A stretch of DNA of 64,000 bases from assembly GCA_034231615.1 (NCBI GenBank), contig CM067311.1:22200173-22264172 (forward strand), written 5' to 3'. This DNA comes from Meghimatium bilineatum. Lineage: Eukaryota > Mollusca > Gastropoda > Stylommatophora > Philomycidae. The notes under the pieces are model-generated. The model made no database searches. It was not told the origin of the DNA and saw only the letters and a list, made by a program, of their open reading frames with translations. The translations under genes were made by a program, and so were the position numbers. This document shows positions 29,201 to 44,200 of this stretch, piece by piece (position 1 is the stretch's first letter; every line of letters begins with the position of its first letter).

Positions 29201-32200
29201 ACTACTGAATGAATTCTTGTATCATTCCCTCTCTCAAGGTTTCAGTCTAATCAAGACACTCTCTCCTAACTCTATCACAAGATTTGTCATGGACTTTCTT
29301 TGTTTACTTCCACCCATTCATATAATCTTCCCACTTTTTCAAACTTGCAGACTATAATTTATCATCCACATCTGCCATCCAAGATCTTCCTCATTTAATG
29401 CGACTTCTTTTTGTGCTATCTAGAGATTGATGCAAAGGATAGTGCAAATAAGGTTATGTTCCACAAATAAGGTTATGTTCCACAAATAAGGTTATGTTCC
29501 ACAAATAAGGTTATGTTCCACAAATAAGGTTATGTTCCACAAATAAGGTTATGTTCCACAAATAAGGTTATGACTAATAAGTATTTTTTTCACCTGCGAT
29601 ACTCAATGTCATACTTCGATGCTAGGTAGACATTCACTGTACTTCTCACAGAATCTCACGGCAACAATGGTGCGTCCTAGAACTGCCTTCATGGCTTCAT
29701 TCTTGACTCTCCAGCCTATCAAATTGAGCTCATTTCTGCTATTCCTCAGATATCTCAAGAGCAGTTTTCATAACAAAATTATGGATGCTTGTGAAATTTT
29801 GCTAAACAGATGGGCAAATAGACTGACAGATTGAAGTTATGAAATTATTTAGTATTCAGATTGGTGAAAGAACTCATTATGCAATAAGAACAATGCTTTT
29901 AAACTGGTTTCTGTGCATTACTGGCTTTTAGCTAAATAGCTAAGGATATCCACTGCATAGTGGAATTTATAAAAACACTGTACATATTAGATATCACAGC
30001 CAAAGTGCAAGTGTCGAACCATTGGCACAAATAAAATGGTAACATAGCACATCTCCGTTCTCTGAACTACATCTTACCGTAAATCTACAAGATCAGGGCA
30101 ATGAGAATGAATTATAAACAAATAATATCAATGTGTACGTAAGAAATAAAGTAGAGATGTGTGCAGGTGTTCAGGAGCCATTGCTTTCAATAGTGAAACG
30201 ACGAAGAAAACTAACATAGTCCGGACATGTATGCAGGCACGATTCCTTGTCAAAAACAATACTGCAGGGAACTGTAGAGGGAGGAAGAAGCAGAGGAGGA
30301 CAAAAATAAAGGCATGGACAGACAACATCAAGGAATGGAAAGGGCAAGATATTTCCACTCATCTACATCGCTGAGGATAGAATTCGCTGGAGGACTCTGT
30401 GTGCTGAAGCATCCAATGTGGTACCCCTACGACCATGAAGGGTTACGGGTTTATTGATTGATAAACAAATATAATGGCATAAAAATATAAAATATAAAAA
30501 AGAGCTCCTGTATCCTTTTTTTGCAATGATCGAGTTTCTCAAGAGCACCCTTTAGCACCAGCTGGGCGGTACATTTAGTCTGAATTTTTTAATTCTGAAG
30601 GCGAAATCAGCTGCCCGGCGCATGTAACGATTTCAAAAAGAGAAGCCAGATTTGTAATTTTTGGAGAAAATTTTATGGCAACTCTGGTAGATATTTTATT
30701 TCACTTCACATTTCTGCTATTATAATGGCATCAGGAGATGTCGTGTGATTATGATTTTGAAATCCGAACAATCTATAGCCATCTGCATAGAGCCGAAGCA
30801 ACATGACAGTGAATTGGGTTTTATATATTTGTATTTTATTGTATATTCAGTGAAATCATTATTTATTATGATTCAAAGGTGAAAATTTTGAGTCGTAAAT
30901 TCTTCAAATAGATTAAATAAAATAGACCATGAGGTTCCACAAGGTTTTCATTATGTAAAATATATAATATTCAACAGATTTGGAGCGACCAAAAATACAA
31001 TGGTCTAGATCTAGATAGGTCTAAATCTAACTTTATCACTTTCTCACACATCTCGTATCACACACACAAACAAAACGTACATCAATATATGCAGAATTCA
31101 ATTCTTTATTTATATTTGCAAATATTATTTAAATATCTCTAACAACAAAAACGTTATCATGATTTCAAAACTGCCACCAACGATTACATAAAATTTCTGA
31201 AAACTAATTCCGCGGCAGTCAGCGAAGTTACGTAACTGTAAACATAGGGTGCTAAAGGTTAATTCGTACACAGAAGACTCCATATAAAGTACGAGTAGTA
31301 TGCAATGTTTTTTATTAGTCTTCCTCTTCTGCATTCATTATCGTACTACTACTGCCTATCACATTACTACAGATGGGCCAGACGTTGTGTGTATGCTAGA
31401 CAAACACACCCTTAAACAAATGAAGTATGATGATCTCATGGAGAAACAACTGGCCAGCAGACAGACAAAATGCTTCAAGGAATCTCTTTAAGTGTCTCTA
31501 AAGAGCACAAGGGCATTTGAGTGGGTAGGTACACAGAAGGCAACACAAGACTGCATCTTGAGTAACTCTATGAGTATAATTAGGAAGGTACAAGTGGGTC
31601 TCAATCTCGAACAGTGGATTGAGGCCTTGAGAAAGGAGAGGTTGAAAGTACATTTATTTTTGTGCCGAGATGAAAGAGCAGATAAACTGGCATTGTGCGC
31701 GATTGTGGCAATGAATTGAGCTGGCGTTTTGAACATAAGATATATAGTATGTGAGAGTGAAACTCGTGTGGATGATGATTTCTTTTCTATGGTCAGGATT
31801 AAAAAACAGGGTTTGAAATGCGATGTTTCTAGAAGGTAATTTTAGGAAGGCCCAGAAGAATGATGGTCAACCAGCAGAGGATAGGTACTCTCAGGAGAAG
31901 GGTAATGGCAGATACACTCAAGGAGAGATCTGAGCAACTATGGACATGTCCGTTTGCAGTGATGATGATCTGACGACTAACTAAAGAGCTTGAACATCAA
32001 TGCCACATCCTGGGAGTCTGTCATTCAGAATTGTCCAATATGGAGCAGCAACACTAGCAAAAGTGCTTACATCACCGAGACACATCAAATATCAGGGCAC
32101 AAAGAAAACATGTGCTGCCTGAAAATACAGAACAACACACACACACACACACACAGATGCCCAATTCTGATCCTACATGTCTCAAATGTGGCAGGTGATT

Positions 32201-35200
32201 CTATGCAAGAATATGACTTTTCGGCCATCTGTGCACACACCAGAGAGATGCAACAACATGAGTCTGCAACTGTTGTCATTGCATGTGATGAACAGCTATT
32301 ACTGCTGATTATCAGAATATCCTCTGAAGAAGATTGTCTCATAGTTTACAGCTTAGCTGTGGTATGTTGAGCTTTTCAACACAATACATTCAACTTCAGC
32401 GTGGCTTTAGGATAATAGTTACCTTCTGCAGGGCAGACAGCCCACTCCACTCTCAAATCTCCTTATGATGTGCATTGCAGGTGGTAGTATTGCTCTTCTT
32501 TTCTCCCTTTGGGCTCATGGTGGATCTCCTATTCAGAGCATGTAAAAACATAATTGTATAGATGAAGTGCTGTGAGGCTTCCACAAGAGGTAAATCCTCA
32601 CTATCTTTCTCTCTATGTGATGTGTCCTTTACAGAAAATTCTCCTCAATGCCATTCTGTAAGCCTCTAGGTTCTGTGCAAGCTGCCCAACTTCTTCTAGT
32701 GTCATGTGTCCATCGTAGTCTTGGTCTGCCTCTATTCTGACTATATAGACATGTATAATAGGGGTTTGCTGTTGAATGGCGGTTGGTCTGATTGGCCACT
32801 GTAGTGACCTTTATACCTTCAATATGTGTATACTCCTTTTCACTACTAATATTCGGTACTATTTATTTCTTTGTTTCATATACACCATCAATACCCCCCC
32901 TTCAATAATGGGGGGGGGATTTTTTGAAGCAATATAAATTCTATCAAGATGGTGAAGTAGTATGAATGTGCTTTCTAATATAAACACAAACCGCCGAAGA
33001 CATATGTGTTGGGCCATTGGCACAAATAAAACGGCAACACAATGCATTTCCATTCTCTGGACTATATTGAACTGGAAATCTTGTAGGACCATTGTCCTGT
33101 TACAAGAGAAATCCAGCGGGAGTTTGAGAATGAACGCTGAAGAGAAGAAGATATAAACACAAAGTATTTGTTGGTGTTGTTGATCCCCAGAAAATATGAC
33201 TGATCAGTTTTTACTTCATATGTGCAAAGCGTTGGTTTCTCCAGAGCTTTATTTCATACTCAGAAGATTAGTATTGAGTATTTGTACTTTGAGCCTCCTA
33301 CTCTTCTCAAATTATACAGATAATTTATACAGATTTTGGTACTTTTCCACCTTTCCACAACATGCAGAGTAGGAATCATGGTCTTCAGATTCCCTGCAAA
33401 GCATTTGTCTTTGTCAGATATCCATAGCAATTTGGACCATCGTAAATTGTATAGGGTAAAGCAGCCATCCAAGAAGGCTCTCCAAAAGAGCTAACATGTT
33501 TGCCTGATTCTGGCCTCTCCCAGAAAATTGTCATGTCCTGAAGAGTTGCTTTTCCCCACACCCTATGTGCCACCCGTTCATAGCCAGAGTACAATGTGCA
33601 CATCAGCAGCTAGGACCATGTTCAGGACCAGAGCTCATTTGACTCCATCAGTGTGATGTGTAATGCTGGATCCTCTGAATATTGCAACTATAAAGGAAAA
33701 TGTAATAGATAAAATACAGTGGGGCTACAAGAGGAAGACTGCACTATATTGACATGCCATCTACTGAGCGTTTAATATTGCATAATGGTCAGTCTGATAG
33801 ACCAATAGTGAGACCTTCAGCACGATGTTAAAAGTATCTATATCTCTACATGTAAAGCAAAGTTTCCCTTATTCACGCCTGTGGCATTTCAGGGAATAAA
33901 GCGCCATATTTTTCACTGAATAAAAGACAGGAATAGACATATTGATATAACATACCATTTCTTACTACATTTTATCTAAATGCGCATGCCATACCTCTTC
34001 AATATTGCGAGACGTTACCAAATCAAGTGCAAGGGTAAGGGTTTTCTTGCGCACCTCCTGGTCAGGGGAGCTCAACACTCTCAGGATATCCATGACAAGC
34101 TCCTGGTAGTGAAAATAATGAGTAAAATCATTATAGTTAACATATCCATCTTAGTCTTCATAACAAAATAAATAACTGCAGCTGTGTGCCAAATTATTCA
34201 AATTTTTTTTTTTTAAATTGTATGCAAATCAACATAAGTCAGAAGTCTTTGAATATAGTGAGATATACGTAAGTTGGTTCTCAGCCTTTCATTTTTAATG
34301 CTCCTTTGGTCTGGGTCCCCCTAGTCTAAATAATCTTTCAGAAATCACTGTGGTCCAATTGTGAGGTCATATGATCACATTAAGAACCCCTGAACTAAAC
34401 TATTCCCTTAGTCTATGTTACATGAACATGCTGATAAATGTCAAATAAATGCTTGTAAATCATGTTAAAAATCGTTATTTATTTCTAGTTATTTTAAAAA
34501 TATGAGCATGTAAAAGTGATAATTTCAAAAATGTCATGAAATATTTCAGAAAATTATAGCTTTAGGCAGATACCTGTAAGATTTTCTCATGAGCAGGTGC
34601 TTCCCTTAGAGCAATGAGTCTGTCTAGGACAATAAGTTTCACATTGTTATCACTTTCCTTCACAATCAATTCAATATAGCAGCTTGCAGCAGCCTAAGAA
34701 AGACAACTTGCATATTAATTCATGCTAGACTGTTATTTTCCTGTACTTAAATATGGAGAGATAAAAAACATGTAGTAAAGTTCACGTGGTTTAGATATGA
34801 CTGATGAGAACTACAGCCACTGAGATGGTTGATCTTTCACAGAGACTTAAACGTTCATGTTTTACATTTTGTAAATCAAGAATACTATATGAATTTTCTT
34901 ACATTATGATGATAGAATCATTAGTAGTCTCCTCCTGGTTCTGAATAATAATAATAATAATAATAATAACAATAATGGTGAGGCAATCTCTTAGCTGGAT
35001 GTGACAACAATTCATAACATAATGTCTGCCTTGTTGAAGAATTATTACTATTAACCTTATGGGCTCTGTAGGTGACTGTAGCTTTGGGATGCTTGCTTAG
35101 TAGAATCACTGAGATGAAAATATTGAAATATTTTCTCAAATCTCCTTTTCCCAAACAGGTTGATATTCCAGAAACATTGAATCCATCATCCATACTCAAT

Positions 35201-38200
35201 ATATGACATATTCAGGCAGAATATGTATGCCCATCATAATATAAATATAAGAAAACATTTTATTTCACTGGCAGTTACAGATGTCCCACATTGTTTTCTT
35301 TCTTGCTTGTTCATGCTTTATGTTACATAAAAATGTGTCTGATCACCTGCAAATAGATGAAACTCCTCGTTGAAAGTGAGGCTAAAGTATTCATAACTCT
35401 CTCTCACCAAAATTATGTACATGCCCAAAATTTTCAACTTCTACTGGAAAATTTCCTCTTCGTTGTTCAAAACACTAGGCCTATCTAACAAAGAAACTTC
35501 AACATCATATTTAGTACGCAAATCGTGCATATTTTCATTTTAACTACAGCTGTGCCGTCAGTGTACATATGAATAGTATGGTATCCTCCATTGCGAAAAG
35601 GTGTTTCAAAGTTCGCACATTTTTTAAATTGCGAAACAAATCAGTTGGACTGTTCGTGATGTGCTCAGGAAGCCTGAACTATGAACTATGCGAAAGTCAT
35701 GGTTCAAATTAATTCTGGGCATACTCAAAATAGAATATCAATTTTAGTGAAATATGTAAAAAAAAAAAAATATTTAAAGTGACTCGCTTGCGGCTCCTCT
35801 AGTGTTCCACTAATAAAGGCGACGCACGACAACTGTAGTGCTCAAATGATTAATATCCTCAATATAAATTTGTTTTTCACTGAAGTAAAAAACATTGAAG
35901 CAAATTACGTTAGCTTGTGTAACTTCTTCTTTAGTTCACTTGAAACATGTCTATATCTGTAATTCTGTCTCCTGAATAAAACTCACTGTCTTTTGTAGTT
36001 CATACAGTGTCCCATAGAGCTTTGATTCCAGTGTTGTTTCCTCTGGTAAATATGTTTGCCTTAGAATTTCATACTCAGACCACTCTTGGAGTATATATTT
36101 GGCACTCTGTACTGCCTTTCAACATATACACATGGCTGTGTTGCCAATCTTGAATTTTGTGTACATATGACTGCGGAGTCGATTGTGTCCGGTTCTGAGG
36201 TGTAGAATTACAACTTGTTCTGATCTGTTAATAATGTGATAGTCATCTTGTGTTGGTGTTTGTAGCTTTCTTAATGACTTGATCATCTGTTTTTCTGATG
36301 GTAGGTGATTGGTACATCTGGTTGGTCTTCGGCAGCACCTTCCTTAGCCAGTTAGTCTGCTTTTTCATTTCCTGGTATTCCACAGTGAGAGGGTATCCAA
36401 TGCATGGTTACCCTATACTAGTAAGACAGTTCATTAAGAAGTTTTTGCAAGTCTGTTAGTTTTCCAGACTGGAGAGATTGAAGCACTGACCTCGCATCTG
36501 TCAGGAATACCATGGGCTGTTACCCAGCAGTTTTCCAGTTGCCACCATAATTACTTGGATTTCTGCATCATAATTATTGCAGAATTTCCCTTTTGGTGTT
36601 CTGATCATATATCTAGGCTTGTGTGGATATTCTATATATACCCCTGCACCTCCACACTTCACTGCATTCTGTGCTGATCCATCTGTGTATACTCTGACCA
36701 ATATGTCTTGTGGATATTCCTCGTCCAGGAAACTGAGGGTGACTGTCCTTCGCTGCACACTGCTCTGTTTGTTCTCACGTATTCCTTTTAGGTGAGTCTG
36801 AAGCTTGTGTAACAGTGTAACAATGTCAGTAGTAAAATCAGAAAAGCATATCCTATATTAAGCATATTCATCCAGCTCTGTGGCAGTGTGGTACAGAGGA
36901 CGCCTGTGATAGTCAAGGTAACAAATTCGACCCCACCACAGGCAAGTGTACACCTGAACTGTTCGGGACGCAATGGTAAACTACTGTATTTATATTGCCT
37001 AGAAAACCACCACAGCCAAAAAATGCTGGGTTGATGGCTACGTCGTGAATAAGACAAGCTACCAATTTTAAATATCCTATATACTGTCCCTAATCAATTA
37101 AGGTTTTAGTCACCACTACTACATTCAATCATATTGCCAGTACAATGGGGAATATTGACTAATTCTACTGAGTCTAGATTGTGCACTAGCAGAAAATAAA
37201 ATTTTTGTAAACAAGTTGGAAAACCACCAACAAAAACTTTAGATAATGGTACTGTACAAAATATTCAAACATGAAACCAGGACACTTTTTTCATTTGTAA
37301 GACAAACATTTGTTTTTCTTACTTTGATTGCTGTTGGTGCACTGGACAAGGTGACAAGAGTTCCAGCAGCTTCATACCTGACTGCAGGACTAGAAGAGTT
37401 TAGTAGATTATAGATACATCTGATGAACCTGGCCCTTTCACCAGGATTGGCATGACATACCTGAAAAAATAATGTTAATAATACAATCATGACGCCAATC
37501 ATTAGAGAATAATCCTACCAATATCTAACAATAGCAGAACCAAAAAAATATGCAGTAATGCTACAAGACTATAAGCACAAACATAAATAGGGTCATCATC
37601 AAACTCTCCATCGAGGCCAGCACCTTGAAGTGGTGATGAGGCTTAGTTCAGCCATCGGGGGCTGGAAACTTAGACTGGTTGGGCAGTCCTACTCCAGCAG
37701 GACCACAGTCCTGCCTAAGTAAGGAGGGTGTTGAAGACGGAGGCAACCAGCCAAAAGGTGCACAATTAATCAGGATGCCACACAAAAAACACAATGGGAA
37801 CATGTCTTTATCTAATAATAGTTATTATGGTTCCTGCCCTGTGGTGGACATTCAGGCACGGATGGGTCGGGCCCTATCTTAATTACTGGAGGTCCTACTC
37901 AATTGCCCAGAGGAGCCAGGAGGCAAGGGAATAGAGATACTGGTAAAAAAAAACCAACAACCAATAAAAATAATGTACTGGAATGCTGAGGATGTCAACA
38001 ACAAATGAGTAATATAGTAAAACATTGGAGCTTGGTAAAATCCTATGTGAAGAACAAGTTAATGGATGCTGTATTCAAGAAACACATCTAAGCAGTGATA
38101 TAGCCTTTAAAATCAAAGGCTACCAGTACTACCGATCAGACAGACGAAAGTGTGGAATTCTGACACTTGTTAAAAACGATATCAGCGCATGTCAGCTGGA

Positions 38201-41200
38201 AGTGTATATGGAGGGGGCAGAATACCAGATGCTCCACCTAAAGACAGTACAGAATTCCACCTCCTGAACTACTACTTCCCAAATGACAGACCATTGGCAC
38301 TAGACACAATCCCAGAAAAAGGGAGAAGTATGGTGTGTAGTGACTTCAACAGCCACTCTCAGAGCTGGGGTTATGATAACATGGACAAGAGAGGTAATTG
38401 AAAGGTAAGTTGGTGTGCCATGCTCTCGATTAGAAGGTTGGTGAGTCTGCTAGCTGGTTAATAAGTATGAAACTATTTTCATTATTTCCAGCTTGAGCTG
38501 GCAGGATTAAAATAATCTCATACTTATTAACCAGCCAGCTGACTCACTAACCTTCTTATCGAGAGCATGGCACACCACCTATACACAAGACCTTCCAATG
38601 AAATTATTAAAAACCTGGGAACTGCAGCAAGAGCAATGCTACTGCAGATCTTCAACACAAGCTGGACCACACGTAATATTCCGCATGCATGAAGGGAAGA
38701 AATAATGATACACCTCCTCAAATCAGGAAAGGATGGCAACAGCTCCAATTACAGGCCCATCAGCTTCACAAGCTGTCTGTGCACAACAATGGAATGCATT
38801 ATCAAACTTAGGATGCAGTGGTACCTTGAAAGTGAAGGCCTCAGACAGTGCTACTCTACTAAAGATCAGGCAACCTACCTCTCCTAAGAGATTGAGGGCG
38901 CCTTCCAAGATCAGAAACTAATACTAGGAGATGGATAGACATCAGGAAAGCATTTGACAAGGTTTAGAAAGAAGGACTCTTAAAAAATTGCGAAATTGCA
39001 GGGTTAACTCAAGAATGTTCAAATGGGTAAACGTATACCTGCATGATAAAAGAGCCAGGGTACACTTGGATGGCCGCAAGAGCAAGACAGTTCTAATGCA
39101 TCATGAAGTCCCGAAGGGAGGAGTCCTGTCACCCACACTTTTCTTGGTTTACATCAATGACCTAATTGCTGAATTACCACAAGGGATCAAAGTGGCAATC
39201 TATGCTGATGACCTGGTGCACGGAAAAATATGCGACAGTGGCCACTAAACAAATACAAAGCTATTGATGCCTTAATCTTATGTGCAAATAGATGGTGCGT
39301 CAGCGTTAACACAGATAAATGCAGCACTACACTCTTTACCCTCTCACCAAAACAAAAAGGTGATATCAAGATAGATGGTTTTTTAAAGAAGACAAACAAC
39401 CCACATACCTCAGAATTACTTTTGATAGGCTGACATGGAACAACACATAAACAAAGCAACAACAAAAGCCAGGAGGAAGTTAGCTATCCTGAGAAAACTA
39501 AGTTGGACCACATGGGGAGCCAGTGGAAATAAACTTCACAATGTTTACCAGCAAGGCATAAAACCACACCTGGAATATGGTTCAGCTGCATGGTGTCCTG
39601 CATCAAACACCATATTACAAGATCTAAATAAAGTGCAAAACCAGGAACTTAGGATAATGTTTGGAGTAATTAAATCAACACCCATAGTAGAAATGTAGAA
39701 AATGAAAAGAATGCAAACATTTGGTGAATGCAGAGACACAAAGGTACCAACACAAGCAGAAAAGTTTCAGTGTATGACAAGTCATCCAATGAAGGAAATC
39801 CAAAATCTAGCAATCATGCGACTGAAAAGAAGCAGCTTTATCCACCAAGCTAAATGGCTCCGTAGACAACTTATAGACCAATCTGAAATAGACAGCCCCT
39901 TAAGGTCTGTATGAGAAGGTCTCCCCTTGGAGTGAAAGGTATGGAGTACCAATATACATTCAGACCCATGTGAAAGGAATACTAAGCAAGAATGAACAGA
40001 ATAGTGTGCAGCGAAGGACAGTTATCCTCAGTTTCCTGGACAAGGAATATTCACAAGACATATGGGTCAGAGTATATACAGATGGGTCAGCACAGAATGC
40101 AGTGAGGAATGGAGGTGCAGATGTATATATAGAATATCCACACAAGCCTAGAGATAAGATCAGAACACCAACAGGAAATTCTGACTGAGTTACATACAAT
40201 GAGTGATACTCTTGGCAGACAGACGCATTCCGCTTCATTGAGAGGGACAAAATATCTCAGACACACAATCACAAATTATGGCAAATGTGAAACAGAAGTT
40301 GAAAGGAAAAAAAAGGAATGGCTAAAAGTACTTTTAATGACATGAGGAAAATATTAACATCTAAACAAATTACAAACAAGCTAAAAATGAAAATTATAAA
40401 ATGTTACATCTATTCTTTATTAACCTTTAGCATGCCAGATTATTAAAAAAATAACTTCCCCTGCAGCTGGATTCTTTTTTGAGAATTTGCATTATTGTTG
40501 GTGGCTGTTTTGAAAACATGATAGCTTTTTGGTTGTTAAAGATATTTAAATACCAAAGAGCTACTCTTTGCCGACCATCAGGTTATAATAGTAAATGAAG
40601 AAACTGAACTTCAACATCATCTAACATCCATGGACATCGAGTGCAAGAACAAAAACATGAAGATAAGCATAGCTAAAACAGAAACCATAGCAACAGGAAG
40701 GGATACACACAATCTAAATATATCAGTGGAAAATTAAGTCATTAAACAAACCAACACCTTCAAATACTTAGACGTAACATTCTCTTCAGATGGAAACCGG
40801 AATAGACATTCGTTGTAGCAAAGCGAATAAAATACTGGGTCAATTATCCCCTTTATTGCAACACAAAAGGCTACCAATGTCAACAACAAAAACATCTTAT
40901 CCAAAGTATCTTCATTCCAACCTTGTGCTACCAATGTCAAAGATGGTCCTTAACAACAAAACATAAGAGACAACTGGTTACAACAGAGATGAGATTCTGA
41001 GAAAAGCCACAGGAGTGACCAGAAGACACAGAATTAGAAACAATGTCATAAGAGAAAGAGTGGGTGTCATATCAATTCTACAATACATGCAAAACCAACA
41101 GATACAATGATTTGGTCGTCTGGAAAGAATGCAGTGTGATTCATTAGTTTATAAAGCATATATGAAGAGAGGAGAAGCAGAAAGAAGAGCCAAGGGTAGA

Positions 41201-44200
41201 CCTAACGTACGCTGGATCGACAACATCAAAGAGACATTACACGAACACCAAATAACATTATTTTAAGCTGCCAGAAAAGCAAGAAGAACATTGTATCTCC
41301 CTCGACACCCTGTAAAGGGTAAAAGATAAAGGAAAGAAGAAGAAGAGATATTTAAATAATATTTGCACATATAAAGAATTGAATTCTGCATATATTGGTG
41401 TAATTTCTGTACGTGTGTGTGTGTTACCAGACGTATGAGAAAGTGGTAAAGACGTTTTTCACAAAAATACATAATTTAATTTAAGGGCTCCTCCTATTGG
41501 GATGTATATGTTAAAGGAAATAAAGATCAAGCAAATTAAATATTTTGGAGACATTACAAGACCTTGTTGAAGATCTTACTTGAGGGTAAAGTCGAAGAGA
41601 GGCGAGCTAGAGTTAGACAGAAATACAAGTGGAAGAGTAACATCACAAAATGACAGATTAGTCTAGCAAAGTGCACCACCAAACAAGAGACAGGGTATTT
41701 TGGAGGTCTGTTGCAACCAACCTTCATTGCGGCAACAACACTTGATGATGATGATGACGAAAACAATCTCACATAAAAAAAACATCCACATAAGCAGAAG
41801 CTAGAAGTCTTACCCAAAATATCATCCAAGTAAGCAGAATTCTTACCCAAAAAAATAATTAAAACTTACTTTGTAAATCAACTCCACAATGACAAGTTGT
41901 AGAATATCTCCAAATGAAGTCACCTGGTCAATACAACTGCTCAGGTAATTCAGAGCTCTCTCCTATATAAATAATAAAAGAATGTACAAAACTCACCAGA
42001 GACAGGTGTAGAAATTATGTATAAATAAACAACTTTATATATTACACTATTTATCAAAATGGATTAATTGGTGACTTACAAATATACTGGCATCAATATT
42101 TTACTTATTCTATGACTTAGTCCTGACCATTCATGCACACAACTTCTGCTAAACTCTTCTTTGTTGAACACACAGGTGCAGCTAAACTCTCTAATTTTGA
42201 CTTATTAACGTTTAACTTCTCTGCCAAAAAGTGCAAACAATATATGCCACTGGTGTCTTTGAAACTGGAGAGATTAGATTTCTGCTAGTCCTGGAGAGCT
42301 GTTTCACCACATACCTGACAAACCATATGTGATAGTGTTCTGTTTAAGATATTAATTTACACATGTGCTGAGTATTTAACCAGAGAAAATCAGACCACAT
42401 TATGTAATATGTTACCTGATCTGCATGTATTAGCATCATAAATGCATTTCTTTTGCATGACATATCCTGTTCACTCTCAAGAAAATTGTGGATAAGTTCT
42501 GGTGCATCAGGGATCAGGAAGTCAAAATTCCTGCAAAAAGAAATTGGTTATAGGTGGAACTGCAAGAAAACTAAGATCTGATAGACAATAATTGGGAATA
42601 CAATGTAATAAGTTTTACATGTTTTCTTGTGGGCCTCCAATTTTTATCCCTCTAGAAAGGAAAACAGTATTAAGAAAGATAGAATCAAACATGATATCAT
42701 TCTTAAACCTTTAGAACCATAAAGACGTTTAGATACGCCAACGAATATATGTCACCTAAGGACCTGGTGGCACACCAATCCGCCAGTTGCTATGCCCCGA
42801 TTCATCAGTACAGAACACAAAGTTAGGTTCACGTGACTAATGATTTGTGCCAGGAATCACTACTGCCCCGCTAAATTATTTACTGCTTACATTGTAAGAA
42901 ATAGAATAATATAATTAGGATGGTGTCCGATCAAAATTCTTCTAGGTCTAATGTTGAATGAACTGGATGGCCATGGCATGGTAGGTGACATTTGTGTTTT
43001 ATTATTTGTTTTCCTAGTATTTAATATGTTTAAATATTATTAGAATGTTCATTTATTAATTGAATAATATAGACACAATATCTATCAGGGGTGCCACAGA
43101 TCGTAATTGAATAAAATTATGTTGTATGTCGGCCTAGGTCTAATGTTGAACATATGTGACATCTAAATGTTGTATTTGTTTATTCAGTTCATATTATATT
43201 TGTTTGGTTATGAAACAACATATATACAACAGAAATAGGTATTTAGAAGATTTTATCAGTCTTGTGACACATTGCTCAAGTATAGATGTGGCAAGAAATA
43301 ATTTTTCGATATTTTATGTGACACCCCCATCATAAAAGTGCCTAAACAACCCCTCCATCACTAACACTCTTTATACAGACACAACACAGCTGAAGAAGAC
43401 ATGCACCTATCACGACATGGCACAGGGAAGAAAGAGTGAAAGCTCTTACTGAGTAAGTAAGTTGCTTCCAATTCAGGCCCTGACAACACATGGGTAATTA
43501 CAAGTCAATTTTTAAAAATTGAACACACTAAGTAAATAACATTCAATCACAGAATAAATACCTGTATATGGTGTAGATGGCTAGAACTGCATTTCTGCGT
43601 ACATATGAATGACGATGTTCTAGACACTGTCTAATGGCTGGCATTAGAGGCTCCAAAAGCTCAGGTTCTTTCAGTTTGCACAGGAAGCGGAGTGTAGAGC
43701 CCCGAATAAATTCATTTGGATGCTGAAGATCCTAAACAAAACAGTAGAGACCATTCTTATTTTTATGTTCAATAATCCCACTTATATAACAGTAAACAAC
43801 CAATCAACCAAAAGCTTGTTACACACTAAGCATTCACATACACACTACAGTGTCAAATTTAGAATTCAGCATAAATTCTAAAGTAGTCATGAAATAAATT
43901 CATATTCCCTAAGTTTGGAAGTGGAGCCTTACTTTCAATTCCAGATTGGTGTTTTGCAATTTATTCATATGTAGGTTTTCCGGGACCTTTACATGTCTCA
44001 GATTATTGTTTTACTCAATGTTGTTGTTTGTTGCAATGCCATGAACTGGATAGTGTTCTACTCCAGAGGGGACTTTGCTATTACTTACTTGCAATCTCAT
44101 GAAATACTGTAGATTAGGGTAAGCAAATACAACATGCAAGGTCATCCTTACTGACCTAGCAGACATATTGATAATAACTATATGCAATGAGCACTGGGCT

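Larger units (their letters stand above)
40247..41765 (+). mobile_element. LINE family C copy split by a piggyBac-type element
   Basis: 40247-40420 matches family C ([19 protein letters not shown] region) up to CATCTATTCTTTATTAA. The sequence resumes at about 41506 (GGAAATAAAGATCAAGCAAA) and ends at the family 3' terminus, CACTTGATGATGATGATGA. About 120 bp of the LINE between the halves is missing. The gap is filled by the TTAA element 40424-41475. Confidence 0.82.

Noticed and set aside
29446..29572. Possible CRISPR-like array
   Set aside because: Units are contiguous 19-bp repeats with no unique spacers, in an animal intron.
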